A DNA stretch of 39,547 nt from assembly GCA_016342595.1 (NCBI GenBank), contig JAEINY010000030.1, forward strand, positions 1-39,547. The letters are read 5' to 3'. The translations under genes were made by a program, and so were the position numbers. Source of the stretch: Marinilabiliaceae bacterium (lineage in GTDB: Bacteria > Bacteroidota > Bacteroidia > Bacteroidales > Marinilabiliaceae). Positions within the stretch are counted from its first letter, which is position 1; every line of letters starts with the position of its first letter. Positions 8,249 to 16,210 of the stretch are shown piece after piece. The notes beneath the pieces are model-generated. The model was not told where the DNA came from. It worked only from the letters and a program-made list of their open reading frames with translations, and ran no database searches.

Positions 8249-8767
8249 ATGCAAACATTACAACACACAGACCCGGAAGTGATTGAAGCCATTATTCATA
8301 AATGTGATATCTGTTTTGTGGGAGTTGTGGACGAAAGCAATAAGCCTTATGTACTGCCCATGAACTTTGGTTTTAAGGATAACGTCATTTATCTGCATTC
8401 AGCACCCACCGGACGCATCATTGATATCCTGAATAATAACAATAACATTTGTGTGACCTTTTCCACCGATCATGAGATGGCCTTTCAGCACCCCGAGGTC
8501 GCCTGTAGTTATCGCATGAAATCAAAGAGTGTCATCGCCACAGGGCAGGTGGAGTTTGTGGACGATATGGACGCTAAACGGGATATCCTGAATATCTTAA
8601 TGGCCAATTATTCGGATATGGACTTTAAGTACAGTGATCCGGCCGTGAAGAACGTGAAAATCTGGAAAGTACCGGTTGATCATATCTCGTGTAAGGAATT
8701 TGGCGCCCCCCATGATGAGTACAAATTGAAACGTTCCATCGAAGATCTTAAAAATCTGCATAAATAG
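8249..8767 (+). CDS. Pyridoxamine 5'-phosphate oxidase-related flavoprotein (NimA-like)
   Basis: A 172-residue split-barrel protein of the flavin-binding PNPOx-like superfamily. The N-terminal part (CFVGVVDESNKPYVLPMNFGF, IYLHSAPTGRIIDIL, ICVTFST) and the later KSVIATGQVEFVDD with a C-terminal VDHISCKEFG tail fit the NimA/YhbP-type group (Pyridox_ox_2). Members bind FMN or haem and reduce small molecules, and some confer nitroimidazole resistance. Nothing here proves that activity. It is soluble and cytoplasmic (no signal). The next gene has its own promoter, so this one is probably transcribed alone or with dnaG. Confidence 0.82.
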   Translation: MQTLQHTDPEVIEAIIHKCDICFVGVVDESNKPYVLPMNFGFKDNVIYLHSAPTGRIIDILNNNNNICVTFSTDHEMAFQHPEVACSYRMKSKSVIATGQVEFVDDMDAKRDILNILMANYSDMDFKYSDPAVKNVKIWKVPVDHISCKEFGAPHDEYKLKRSIEDLKNLHK

Positions 8768-8790
8768 ACTGTATAATGTGGATCACCGCA

Positions 8791-8822
8791 TTTGCATAAG
8801 GATTTTCCGCTCTCTATATTTG
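8791..8822 (+). promoter_or_regulatory. Bacteroidota promoter, TTTG-N20-TATATTTG
   Basis: A TTTG at 8791-8794 and TATATTTG at 8815-8822 are separated by 20 bp, a full match to the -33/-7 consensus of this phylum. The -7 box ends 36 bases before the ATG at 8859, and it shows that the longer open frame from 8778 is not the real start. Confidence 0.7.
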
Positions 8823-8858
8823 ACTATTAATACACTTCAACCATTTACACGTTACTAT

Positions 8859-9557
8859 ATGATTCGTCGTTTAACCTTAACAGGATTCGTTATTGCCCTC
8901 TTTTTCACGCTTACATTGGCGCAGAAGGATATCCCTAAAGACTTTAAGATTGTTGTCAGTGATGGCTTTAGTAATGATAAAGCACTTCGGAATTATGAAT
9001 TTTCAGATGAATCCCAATGGTTGATCAGTAAAGTGGGGCGACCGGGGAAATCAATAAAATGTAATGGTGTCGGAAGCTATGAGAATGCCTATGGCGGGCC
9101 TGCCATACTCGCTTTACTGAAGGGATTTGAGTTTGAAGATTTCATCCTGGAATTGAATATGGTGCAGAATGGCACGGATTTTAACCTGCTTGATTTCTGT
9201 GTGTTTTTTGGTTTACAGGACAAGGATCATTATTGTTATGCGCAGATTGCCTCCAGGGCCGATCGTAAATCACACAATGTATTCAGGCAGGATGGGGCCA
9301 AGCCGGCGCGGGTGGAAGAACCCATGAGTAAAGGTGTCGTGTGGAAACACAAAGAATGGAATAAGATACGGGTGGAACGATTGGTCTCCGCCAAAACCTT
9401 AAAGGTGTTTTTTAACGATGAGTTAGTTTTAGAATCCACTCAGGAGCCTTTCATGGCCGGACAAGTTGGTTTTGGATCTACTTCCAGTGCCATCAAGGTA
9501 GATAATTTAAAGATTTGGGCACCGGCCTATAACGAAACAGCCGACTCTGTTTTTTAA
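8859..9557 (+). CDS. Secreted concanavalin A-like/DUF1080-type jelly-roll protein
   Basis: A 232-residue protein from the ATG at 8859, which opens a signal peptide (MIRRLTLTGFVIALFFTLTLAQ). An in-frame start at 8778 would add 27 residues but lies upstream of the promoter and would bury the signal. The mature part looks like a single LamG/DUF1080-like beta jelly roll: the stretch FEFEDFILELNMVQNG, a C-terminal WNKIRVERLVSAKTLKVFFND, and the closing GQVGFGSTSSAIKVDNLKIWAP. DUF1080 relatives include 3-keto-disaccharide hydrolases, but I cannot identify catalytic residues, so an enzyme role is open. The spmAB-like gene starts 15 bases downstream. Confidence 0.7.
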   Translation: MIRRLTLTGFVIALFFTLTLAQKDIPKDFKIVVSDGFSNDKALRNYEFSDESQWLISKVGRPGKSIKCNGVGSYENAYGGPAILALLKGFEFEDFILELNMVQNGTDFNLLDFCVFFGLQDKDHYCYAQIASRADRKSHNVFRQDGAKPARVEEPMSKGVVWKHKEWNKIRVERLVSAKTLKVFFNDELVLESTQEPFMAGQVGFGSTSSAIKVDNLKIWAPAYNETADSVF

Positions 9558-9572
9558 TTTCCCTTTTCTCCA

Positions 9573-10805
9573 ATGGCACTTAATTACCTGTGGATAGCAT
9601 TTTTTCTCATCGCTTTTGTGGTAGGGCTGGTCCGTCTCATCGTGTTTGGCGATGTAGATGTGTTCCCCAATATGATGGGGGCGACCTTTGATAGTGCTAA
9701 AACAGGTTTTGATATTTCGCTGGGATTAACCGGAGCGCTTACCCTTTGGATGGGCTTAATGCGAATTGGTGAAAAAGGAGGGATGGTGAGCTTAATGTCA
9801 CGACTAATCGGGCCTTTCTTTTCCCGGTTATTTCCCGAATTACCTAAGAATCATCCGGCTTATGGCAGCATGATGATGAACATTGCGGCCAACATGTTAG
9901 GGTTGGATAATGCGGCCACACCGGTCGGGCTTAAAGCGATGAAAGAGCTGCAGAACTCCAATCCCAATAAGGATTCGGCCTCCAATGCGCAGATCATGTT
10001 TCTGGTGCTTAACACCAGTGGACTCACCATTATACCCATTAGTGTAATGGCTATTCGGGCAACAGCTGGTGCTTCCAATCCTTCCGATATCTTTCTGCCC
10101 ATTCTGTTGGCTACTTTTTTCAGTACGGTAGTCGGTATTATTGCTGTCGCGGTGGTTCAAAAAATTAAGCTGTGGGATAAAGTGATACTCGCTTACTTAG
10201 GGGGATTCTCCGCTTTAATTGCAAGTTTTATATGGTTTCTGTCTACTTTGCCTCAAGAGCAAGTCACTACCATTTCGTCACTGGGAGCCAATTTATTGCT
10301 CTTCTCAATTATTGTGGGCTTCATCCTCATGGCGCTTCGAAAAAGGGTGAACGTTTACGATGCATTTATCGAAGGGGCGAAAGAAGGCTTTCAGATTGCC
10401 ATTAAAATTATTCCCTTTCTGGTGGCTATTTTAGTGGCCATTAGTGTGTTTCGTGAATCAGGGAGTATGGATTTCCTGATTGATGGCATTCGTGCAGTAT
10501 TGGTTACTTTGGGTGTGGATACTCAATTTGTAGATGCCCTCCCGACTGCCTTCATGAAACCGCTTAGTGGCAGTGGTGCCCGTGGGATGATGGTGGATGC
10601 CATTGAAACATTTGGTGTGGATTCATTTGTAGGTCGCGTATCCGGCACCGTGCAGGGAGCTACCGATACCACCTTTTATATACTGGCTGTTTACTTCGGC
10701 TCAGTAGGCATTAAGCGTACCCGTCACGCTGTGGGGTGTGGTTTGATTGCTGATTTCGCCGGTATTGTGGCGTCTATTCTGTTGGCTTACCTGTTTTTTA
10801 AATAG
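9573..10805 (+). CDS. SpmA-SpmB fusion (nucleoside recognition/Gate domain membrane protein)
   Basis: A 410-residue polytopic inner-membrane protein. The first ~200 residues match spore maturation protein A (AKTGFDISLGLTGALTLWMG; NMLGLDNAATPVGLKAM; FLVLNTSGLTIIP). The C-terminal part matches SpmB (GAKEGFQIAIKIIPFLVAIL; PLSGSGARGMMVDAI; GTVQGATDTTFYILAVYFG). In spore formers these are two adjacent genes; a fused form is usual in Bacteroidota, which do not sporulate. Both halves carry the Gate (nucleoside recognition) fold, suggesting transport of an unknown solute. Probably co-transcribed with the jelly-roll gene 15 bases upstream. Confidence 0.9.
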   Translation: MALNYLWIAFFLIAFVVGLVRLIVFGDVDVFPNMMGATFDSAKTGFDISLGLTGALTLWMGLMRIGEKGGMVSLMSRLIGPFFSRLFPELPKNHPAYGSMMMNIAANMLGLDNAATPVGLKAMKELQNSNPNKDSASNAQIMFLVLNTSGLTIIPISVMAIRATAGASNPSDIFLPILLATFFSTVVGIIAVAVVQKIKLWDKVILAYLGGFSALIASFIWFLSTLPQEQVTTISSLGANLLLFSIIVGFILMALRKRVNVYDAFIEGAKEGFQIAIKIIPFLVAILVAISVFRESGSMDFLIDGIRAVLVTLGVDTQFVDALPTAFMKPLSGSGARGMMVDAIETFGVDSFVGRVSGTVQGATDTTFYILAVYFGSVGIKRTRHAVGCGLIADFAGIVASILLAYLFFK

Positions 10806-11257
10806 TACTTCGTGTATGCATACACGCGTGCCTGTGTGTACTGTCAAAGCGACCGGGTGTGCGTGATCACAGCGGTTCTGTGTGCGGGATACATGCGATC
10901 GGGTGTATGGAGACACATGACTCTATCATAGTTAGAGCTTGATTGATTCAACCCATTCTGGGTTGTGGTGTTTTTGGTGGATACACCACGGAAGGGCATG
11001 CACCAGTGTAACGCTCGTGGTGTAGGGATACACCTCCCTCGTATTGGAGTGGTCGGTCCGTTCGTGGTGCATGGGCACCCCATTATCGTGGTGTGTGTAG
11101 TCACATTAGCGGTCTATATATTTATACCTGTGGGGTGATCGAATGTTCTCATGTTTGTTGACCGCTCATTTCGCAGGTTGTTGATTGCCCGTTCTCCTGC
11201 CTGTTGACTGCCCGTTCTCCCAATAGGCGTTTGTAAGGGTACACCATGATAGGGCAT
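10806..11257. repeat. Decayed array of short GGTG/CACC hairpins and direct repeats
   Basis: No credible gene. Right after the spmAB stop is a perfect 16-bp palindrome (10811-10826). It is followed by many small hairpins: CTCTA/TAGAG (10921-10937), AACCCA/TGGGTT (10950-10964), GTGGTGT/ACACCAC (10965-10989), GGTGTA/TACACC (11019-11034), GGTGC/GCACC (11066-11079). Direct repeats include gcgaYcgggtgt at 10849 and 10895, and a 27-bp unit at 10982-11008 and 11240-11266 (23 of 27 identical). The G/T-rich composition differs from the flanking genes. Confidence 0.65.
11153..11222. repeat. Imperfect tandem repeat, three ~24-bp copies
   Basis: Three adjacent units share the pattern gttgaYtgcccgttctcc. 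Copies 2 and 3 (11176-11200 and 11201-11222) are close; copy 1 (11153-11175) is more diverged (gttgaccgctcatttcgc). Confidence 0.6.
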
Positions 11258-11536
11258 GCACTAGTGCTACAAATTGCAAGTTTAAGTATTTATTAATGGT
11301 GCAACCTACTGATATATGAAACACCTAATTACAATATATCAACTGCTTCGCAGTTTTCTTTAAAGGAACCGCGAATTTAACGAATTACACGAATTCGTTT
11401 TCCGACGGAAAACGTTAATTACCAGAAATTTTAATAATTCGTTTAATTCGCGTGATTCGTGGTTTAAAGAAAAAATTTATTTGATTGGAAGCAAAGTAAA
11501 ATAATTACTTGAATTTAAAATTGGAAGCACTAGTGC
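11258..11536. mobile_element. Foldback/MITE-like element without coding capacity
   Basis: A 279-bp element bounded by imperfect 29-bp terminal inverted repeats: both ends begin GCACTAGTGC and 23 of 29 positions match (11258-11286 against the complement of 11508-11536). Inside is a second inverted pair of 17 bp with 16 matches (cgcgaattTaacgaatt at 11370-11386, complement at 11436-11452), and at the centre a 19-bp palindrome around CGTTTTCCG (11396-11414). A further perfect hairpin, AACTGC-TTC-GCAGTT, is at 11341-11355. I see no clear target-site duplication and no transposase. Confidence 0.6.
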
Positions 11537-11579
11537 AATGATTTGTATATTATTGTACTTATCGGTTCCGTAATGAAAA

Positions 11580-11653
11580 CCTCCATAGTGTAACCTGCCA
11601 ACCAAGGTGTGCACCGCCTAATTGCAATAGCGTTAAAAACGGTGGAATGGAGG
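11580..11653. repeat. Nested inverted repeat, possible structured RNA
   Basis: CCTCCAT (11580-11586) pairs with ATGGAGG (11647-11653), and inside it CACCG (11612-11616) pairs with CGGTG (11640-11644). It could be a remnant or a small structured transcript; no promoter is evident. Confidence 0.35.
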
Positions 11654-11701
11654 CGATTAGAAAGAAATGCGTTTCGTTGAGAATGGATCTTAATTTCGGT
11701 A

Positions 11702-11745
11702 AGGCTGTAGGCCTTTGACAACACAGCTTGGGGCACCGCCCCAAG
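11702..11745 (+). repeat. Two-hairpin intergenic element, copy 1
   Basis: Hairpin AGGC-TGTAG-GCCT (11702-11714), a 12-nt spacer, then hairpin CTTGGGGC-ACC-GCCCCAAG (11727-11745). The same arrangement recurs inverted at 11850-11893, which makes it a REP/BIME-like pair. Confidence 0.65.
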
Positions 11746-11849
11746 GATAATTTAAGTGGTGGGGTCATCACCCTGAATGGGTGAGACAATACGATTTGCT
11801 TGTTGTCTGTGTCAAACCTTCAGTCTGATAGGTTCTGCATTGCTATATA

Positions 11850-11893
11850 CTTGGGGCGATGCCCCAAGCTTCGATATCTCAGGCCTTCAGCCT
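11850..11893 (-). repeat. Two-hairpin intergenic element, copy 2 (inverted)
   Basis: Read on the minus strand it has AGGC-TGAAG-GCCT (11893-11881), a spacer of exactly 12 nt, then CTTGGGGC-ATC-GCCCCAAG (11868-11850). It lies 44 bases past the ilvA stop and may mark or protect the 3' end of the ilv-leu transcript, though no T tract follows. Confidence 0.65.
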
Positions 11894-11937
11894 GTTCTTT
11901 ATTTTCAATTATTAACTTGATGCCATTGCCAATTCCA

Positions 11938-13224
11938 TCAGATCAAATACTGAAACAGATCCGGTTTCTCATTGAGGTATTCTGTAACGAAGCCATTTTC
12001 ATTCATCCGTTTCAACAAACCGTCAAAGTCTTTGGGATCTTGCAGTTCGATGCCAATCAGTGCGGGGCCTTTCTCCCGGCTTGTTTTCTTCCGGTATTCA
12101 AAATGGGTGATGTCATCATTGGGCCCCAGTACGCTGTCCACAAAATCGCGTAAAGCACCGGCGCGTTGTGGAAACCGAACAATGAAGTAATGCTTTAAGC
12201 CTTCAAACAGGAGGGAGCGTTCCTTAATCTCTTCGGTACGCGTGATGTCATTATTACTACCACTGAGGATACAGACCACATTTTTACCTTTGATCTCTTC
12301 GGCATAATAATCCAGTGCAGCGATACTGAGGGCACCGGCAGGTTCCACCACAATGGCATCGTAGTTGTAAAGTTCTAATATCTTCGTGCAGATCTTTCCT
12401 TCAGGCACCAGGATAATATCATCCACCACTTTTTGGCAGATAGAAAAAGTCACCTCACCAACGCGCTGAACAGCCGCCCCATCCACAAATTTATCAATCT
12501 CAGCCAGTTCCACAACCTGTCCCTTTTCCAGAGCTGTTTTCATAGCCGGTGCACCTGCAGGTTCAACGCCGATAATTTTGGTTGTGGGGCTCATCTGGTG
12601 ATAGTAACTGCCCAATCCGGAAATTAAACCACCACCACCAATGGGAGCAAAGATGTAATCGATGGGGGCATTGGCTTGTTCAAATATTTCTAAACCAATG
12701 GTGGCTTGCCCTTCAATCACTTTCGGATCATCAAAAGGATGGATGAATGTTTTTCCGGCTTTGGTACATTCTTCCATAGCGGCCAGGTACGCATCATCAA
12801 AGGTGTCGCCTGTTAATACCACTTCCACCCATTTTTCGCCAAACATCTTTACCTGGTTTACTTTTTGACGCGGAGTGGTATTGGGCATGTAGATGAGGCC
12901 TTGAATACCCAGGTTTTGACACGAGTAGGCCACGCCCTGCGCATGGTTACCGGCACTGGCACACACAATTCCATTGGCGCACTGCTCTTCTGAGAGACTT
13001 TTTATTTTATTATAGGCACCGCGTATTTTATAGGAGCGTACTTGCTGCAGATCTTCACGTTTTAGCATGATGGTGGCACCGAATGTTTCCGATAGATGGC
13101 GATTGCGCATCAGGGGAGTCGTGTCGAGCACATTATTGAGTGTTTGCTTGGCGTGGACGATGTCTTTTATAGCAGGATAGTATTGACTGGTATCACTTTC
13201 GCTGGTGGAGGCTTCTGTTTTCAT
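11938..13224 (-). CDS. ilvA: Threonine ammonia-lyase (threonine deaminase)
   Basis: A 428-residue PLP enzyme converting threonine to 2-oxobutyrate and ammonia, the first step of isoleucine synthesis from threonine. The PLP lysine is K66 in VRSYKIRGAY, with SAGNHAQGVAYS and the phosphate-binding glycine loop APIGGGGLISGLG also present. The C-terminal ~90 residues form the ACT-like regulatory domain of the short type (about 410 residues in the family), so feedback inhibition by isoleucine is expected. It is the last gene of the ilv-leu operon, 111 bases after leuB. That gap contains an inverted pair AAGGTC/GACCTT (13271-13300) with no obvious terminator tail. Confidence 0.95.
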   Translation of the reverse strand: MKTEASTSESDTSQYYPAIKDIVHAKQTLNNVLDTTPLMRNRHLSETFGATIMLKREDLQQVRSYKIRGAYNKIKSLSEEQCANGIVCASAGNHAQGVAYSCQNLGIQGLIYMPNTTPRQKVNQVKMFGEKWVEVVLTGDTFDDAYLAAMEECTKAGKTFIHPFDDPKVIEGQATIGLEIFEQANAPIDYIFAPIGGGGLISGLGSYYHQMSPTTKIIGVEPAGAPAMKTALEKGQVVELAEIDKFVDGAAVQRVGEVTFSICQKVVDDIILVPEGKICTKILELYNYDAIVVEPAGALSIAALDYYAEEIKGKNVVCILSGSNNDITRTEEIKERSLLFEGLKHYFIVRFPQRAGALRDFVDSVLGPNDDITHFEYRKKTSREKGPALIGIELQDPKDFDGLLKRMNENGFVTEYLNEKPDLFQYLI

Positions 13225-13335
13225 GGTTGTTGAGTGTTTGTTGTCGGGCAGTAATGAAAAGCCGGAAGAAAAGGTCTGTCTGCCTTCCCTCCCGGACCTT
13301 TCCGATTCAATGATGCATTCTAATTGTCTGTCAAC

Positions 13336-14406
13336 TTATTTTTGTTGAATGTATCTCACAATCCAGTCACCCACCTCTGAGGTAGAGTAGGCTTTTCCAC
13401 CTTCGGCTAAATCTTCAGTGACGATGTGTGCTTCAATGGATTTTTCAACCGCTTCACGAATAGCTGCGCCTTCTTCTTTCAAGTCAAAAGCATATTCAAA
13501 TAACATGGCTGCCGAAAGCACTGTGGCCAGGGGATTGGCAATGTTTTTACCGGCAGCTTGTGGGTACGATCCGTGAATGGGTTCAAACACGGAAGTATGC
13601 ACACCAATGGAGGCAGAAGGCAATAAGCCTAATGAACCGGTAATCACACTGGCTTCATCGGTCAGGATATCACCAAACATGTTTTCAGTGACCATCACAT
13701 CAAAACGTTTGGGGCCTTGTATTAACTGCATGGCTGCATTATCTACAAACATGTATTCCACTTCAATGTCGGTGTATTCCGGTTCCAGCGCCTGTGCTGT
13801 TTCGCGCCACAAACGTGAAGTCGCCAACACATTGGCTTTATCTACAATGGTTAGTTTTTTACGACGTTTGCCGGCATATTCAAAAGCTAAACGGCAGATG
13901 CGTTCAATCTCTTCACGGGTATACACACAACTGTCATAGGCTGTATTGCCATCTTCCGAACGACCTTGCGGACGACCAAAATAGATGCCACCTGTTAATT
14001 CGCGGATGCACATAAAATCAGCGCCATCGACCAATTCTGTTTTCAGTGGCGATTTGTGCGCCAATGATTTAAAGGTAGTTACCGGACGTAGGTTCGCATA
14101 CAAGCCCAATTTCTGACGCATGCGCAATAAACCTTGCTCAGGGCGTACTTTCGCTTTGGGATCATTGTCAAATTTAGGATCGCCAATGGCACCAAATAAA
14201 ACAGCATCCGATTGCATGCAGATTTCATGGGTCGCCTCCGGATAGGGATCACCTGTTTTATCAATAGCAATGGCACCTACTAAAGCATTTGTATAAGCGA
14301 CCTCGTGATTAAATTTAGCACAAACGACATTCATTACTTTTTGTGCCTGGTCTACAATTTCCGGACCGATTCCGTCGCCGGGTAATACTGCGATATTCAG
14401 TTTCAT
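13336..14406 (-). CDS. leuB: 3-isopropylmalate dehydrogenase
   Basis: A 356-residue NAD-dependent oxidative decarboxylase that turns 3-isopropylmalate into 2-oxoisocaproate for leucine. In the citramalate route the same enzyme turns 3-methylmalate into 2-oxobutyrate. Seen: the N-terminal [45 protein letters not shown], the nucleotide-binding [22 protein letters not shown], and a family-typical length. The ATG overlaps the cimA stop as ATGA (4 bases), so translation of the two is coupled. Confidence 0.97.
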   Translation of the reverse strand: MKLNIAVLPGDGIGPEIVDQAQKVMNVVCAKFNHEVAYTNALVGAIAIDKTGDPYPEATHEICMQSDAVLFGAIGDPKFDNDPKAKVRPEQGLLRMRQKLGLYANLRPVTTFKSLAHKSPLKTELVDGADFMCIRELTGGIYFGRPQGRSEDGNTAYDSCVYTREEIERICRLAFEYAGKRRKKLTIVDKANVLATSRLWRETAQALEPEYTDIEVEYMFVDNAAMQLIQGPKRFDVMVTENMFGDILTDEASVITGSLGLLPSASIGVHTSVFEPIHGSYPQAAGKNIANPLATVLSAAMLFEYAFDLKEEGAAIREAVEKSIEAHIVTEDLAEGGKAYSTSEVGDWIVRYIQQK

Positions 14407-15947
14407 ATTTTTGTTTTAGTGATTATTTTCAGATTTCCGTTTTCGATGAGGTTGAGCATTTTAACGGTTCCTTTAATGGCTGCTTCCGTTTGATCGGCAT
14501 CCAGGCCTCTTGTTTTAAATTCATTGCCTTTGAATTTCCAGGTGATCATCGCTTCTACCAGGGCATCGGTTTTTCCGCCCGGCGGAATGGTGACGTAATA
14601 GTCGGTAAGCGTCGGATGGGGTTTACCCAGGCGATCGTATATTTTCCAGATGGCTTTCATGAAGGCATCGTACTGACCATCACCCACGGCTGTCTGTTGA
14701 TACGTTTCTTTGTTCATCCGCAAACTGATGGTTGCCACTGGTTTTAATCCATGTGTCAGGGATAAGCTGTAATTTTTTATCTTAATCTTTTCATGGATGG
14801 CCGAACTCTTTAGCACATCAGAGATGATATAGGGAAGATCAATGGCCGTGACGCTTTCCTTTTTATCCCCCAATTCAATCACCCGTTTGGTTACTTTTTT
14901 CATTTCAGCGGGTGTCAGCTCAATGCCCAGCTCTTCCAGGTTCTTTAGGATATTGGCTTTCCCCGACGTTTTACCCAGCGCATACTGCCGCACCCGGCCG
15001 AATCGTTCCGGCATCAGGTTATTGAAATAGAGGTTGTCTTTATTGTCGCCATCGGCATGCACACCGCTGCATTGGGTAAAGACATGTTCCCCGGTTAATG
15101 GTTTATTGGCGGGAATACGGATGCCTGAAAAACTCTCCACCATATTACTGATGCGGGTGAGTTTGGATTCATCCAGGTTGGTATCTATCTTTAAGTGATC
15201 ATGTAAGATGCCGATGACACTCGCTAGCGACGCATTGCCGGCTCGTTCACCCAGTCCGTTTACCGTGGTGTGGATGCCTTTGATACCCGTTTTAGTCGCT
15301 GCATGTACATTGGCTACCGCAAAATCATAATCGTTATGGGCATGAAAATCGAAATGAAGCTCCGGATACCGGTCTACCATGGTTGTGCAGAATTCCTTTA
15401 CCTGGTCGGGATTCAAGATGCCCAATGTATCGGGTAACATGAAGCGCTTGATAGGCTGCTCACGTAAGCTGTCGACCAGAAAGAACACATAGTCGGGTGA
15501 ATCAATCATGCCATTGGACCAGTCTTCCAGGTAGATATTGACCTCAATGCCCATCTCGATAGCCTTTTGAATGGTCATTTTGATATCATTCACATGTTCC
15601 TGTGGCGTTTTGCGCAGTTGTCCTTTCACATGTTTGAGGGAGCCTTTGGTGAGTAGGTTAATCACACAAGCCCCGGCTTCCTGAATCCACTCCAGAGAAG
15701 TGGTGCCATCCACAAAACCCAATACTTCTACTTTGTGTAAGAAGCCTTTTTTAGCGGCCCATTCCGAGATCTTTTTAACAGCCCTGAATTCGCCATCCGA
15801 TACTCTGGCAGAGGCGACCTCGATGCGGTCCACCTTAACTTCTTCCAGTAAAATATGTGCGATGGCCAGTTTTTCCGATTCATTGAATGAAACGCCGGTG
15901 GTCTGTTCGCCATCACGCAAAGTGGTATCCATTAGTTCAACTTTCAT
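14403..15947 (-). CDS. cimA: (R)-citramalate synthase, Leptospira CimA type
   Basis: A member of the isopropylmalate synthase family with an (alpha/beta)8 catalytic domain and C-terminal LeuA regulatory domain. From the ATG at 15947 it is 514 residues; an upstream ATG at 15998 would add 17 residues that do not fit the family start [21 protein letters not shown]. It resembles Leptospira CimA much more than the LeuA of this operon: [48 protein letters not shown], and the regulatory [13 protein letters not shown]. CimA joins pyruvate and acetyl-CoA to citramalate, giving 2-oxobutyrate without threonine. Substrate choice is inferred from similarity; a second isopropylmalate synthase is the alternative. 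It overlaps leuB by 4 bases. Confidence 0.82.
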   Translation of the reverse strand: MKVELMDTTLRDGEQTTGVSFNESEKLAIAHILLEEVKVDRIEVASARVSDGEFRAVKKISEWAAKKGFLHKVEVLGFVDGTTSLEWIQEAGACVINLLTKGSLKHVKGQLRKTPQEHVNDIKMTIQKAIEMGIEVNIYLEDWSNGMIDSPDYVFFLVDSLREQPIKRFMLPDTLGILNPDQVKEFCTTMVDRYPELHFDFHAHNDYDFAVANVHAATKTGIKGIHTTVNGLGERAGNASLASVIGILHDHLKIDTNLDESKLTRISNMVESFSGIRIPANKPLTGEHVFTQCSGVHADGDNKDNLYFNNLMPERFGRVRQYALGKTSGKANILKNLEELGIELTPAEMKKVTKRVIELGDKKESVTAIDLPYIISDVLKSSAIHEKIKIKNYSLSLTHGLKPVATISLRMNKETYQQTAVGDGQYDAFMKAIWKIYDRLGKPHPTLTDYYVTIPPGGKTDALVEAMITWKFKGNEFKTRGLDADQTEAAIKGTVKMLNLIENGNLKIITKTKI

Positions 15948-16210
15948 GGCTTGTTTTCTTTCTTTTCTTTCAGTGAGGTTAATAAGTGTGGTTAGCATGG
16001 TGAGGGGCCAAACCTGTTACTTTTACCTTTTTTGTTGGCCTTTATCCTTCTCCCTTTTCCCTTTTTCCTTTGTCCTTTTCCCTTTCTCCCTGCACTTTTT
16101 TGCCAGGCCACCACCAGCCCTGGCAAAGAGGCCGGCGGTTTTTTGGCATAAAGAGAAAATCACAATTCAGGAGGTGTTTCACATCCTTAGCTTAGATAAG
16201 CCTGAGTCGG
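15948..16210. repeat. cimA-leuD gap: homopyrimidine/homopurine tract plus perfect hairpin
   Basis: In the transcribed (minus) sense a nearly pure purine run covers 16091-16045, broken only at 16072. It is made of degenerate AAAGGGA-type units. It is followed on the leuD side by a 9-bp perfect hairpin TTTGCCAGG/CCTGGCAAA (16099-16107 with 16119-16127). No T tract follows, so it is not a terminator. The 263-bp gap is large for an operon of this kind, and no gene is seen in it. Confidence 0.6.

Noticed and set aside
9573-10805. Sporulation capacity suggested by SpmA/SpmB
   Set aside because: No other sporulation gene is present and fused SpmAB is common in non-spore-forming Bacteroidota.
10844-11104. 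86-residue minus-strand frame in the structured intergenic region
   Set aside because: Thr/Cys/His-rich composition caused by GT repeats, no start signal, overlaps hairpins; not a plausible protein.
11153-11222. Possible CRISPR array from the 24-bp repeats
   Set aside because: Copies are directly adjacent with no spacers, and there are no cas genes.
11530-11789. Short minus-strand frames of 68 and 76 residues
   Set aside because: They run through the inverted repeats and the two-hairpin element; no family or signal features.
16099-16127. Perfect 9-bp hairpin as a terminator between leuD and cimA
   Set aside because: No T tract on either strand after the stem, and it would cut the operon.
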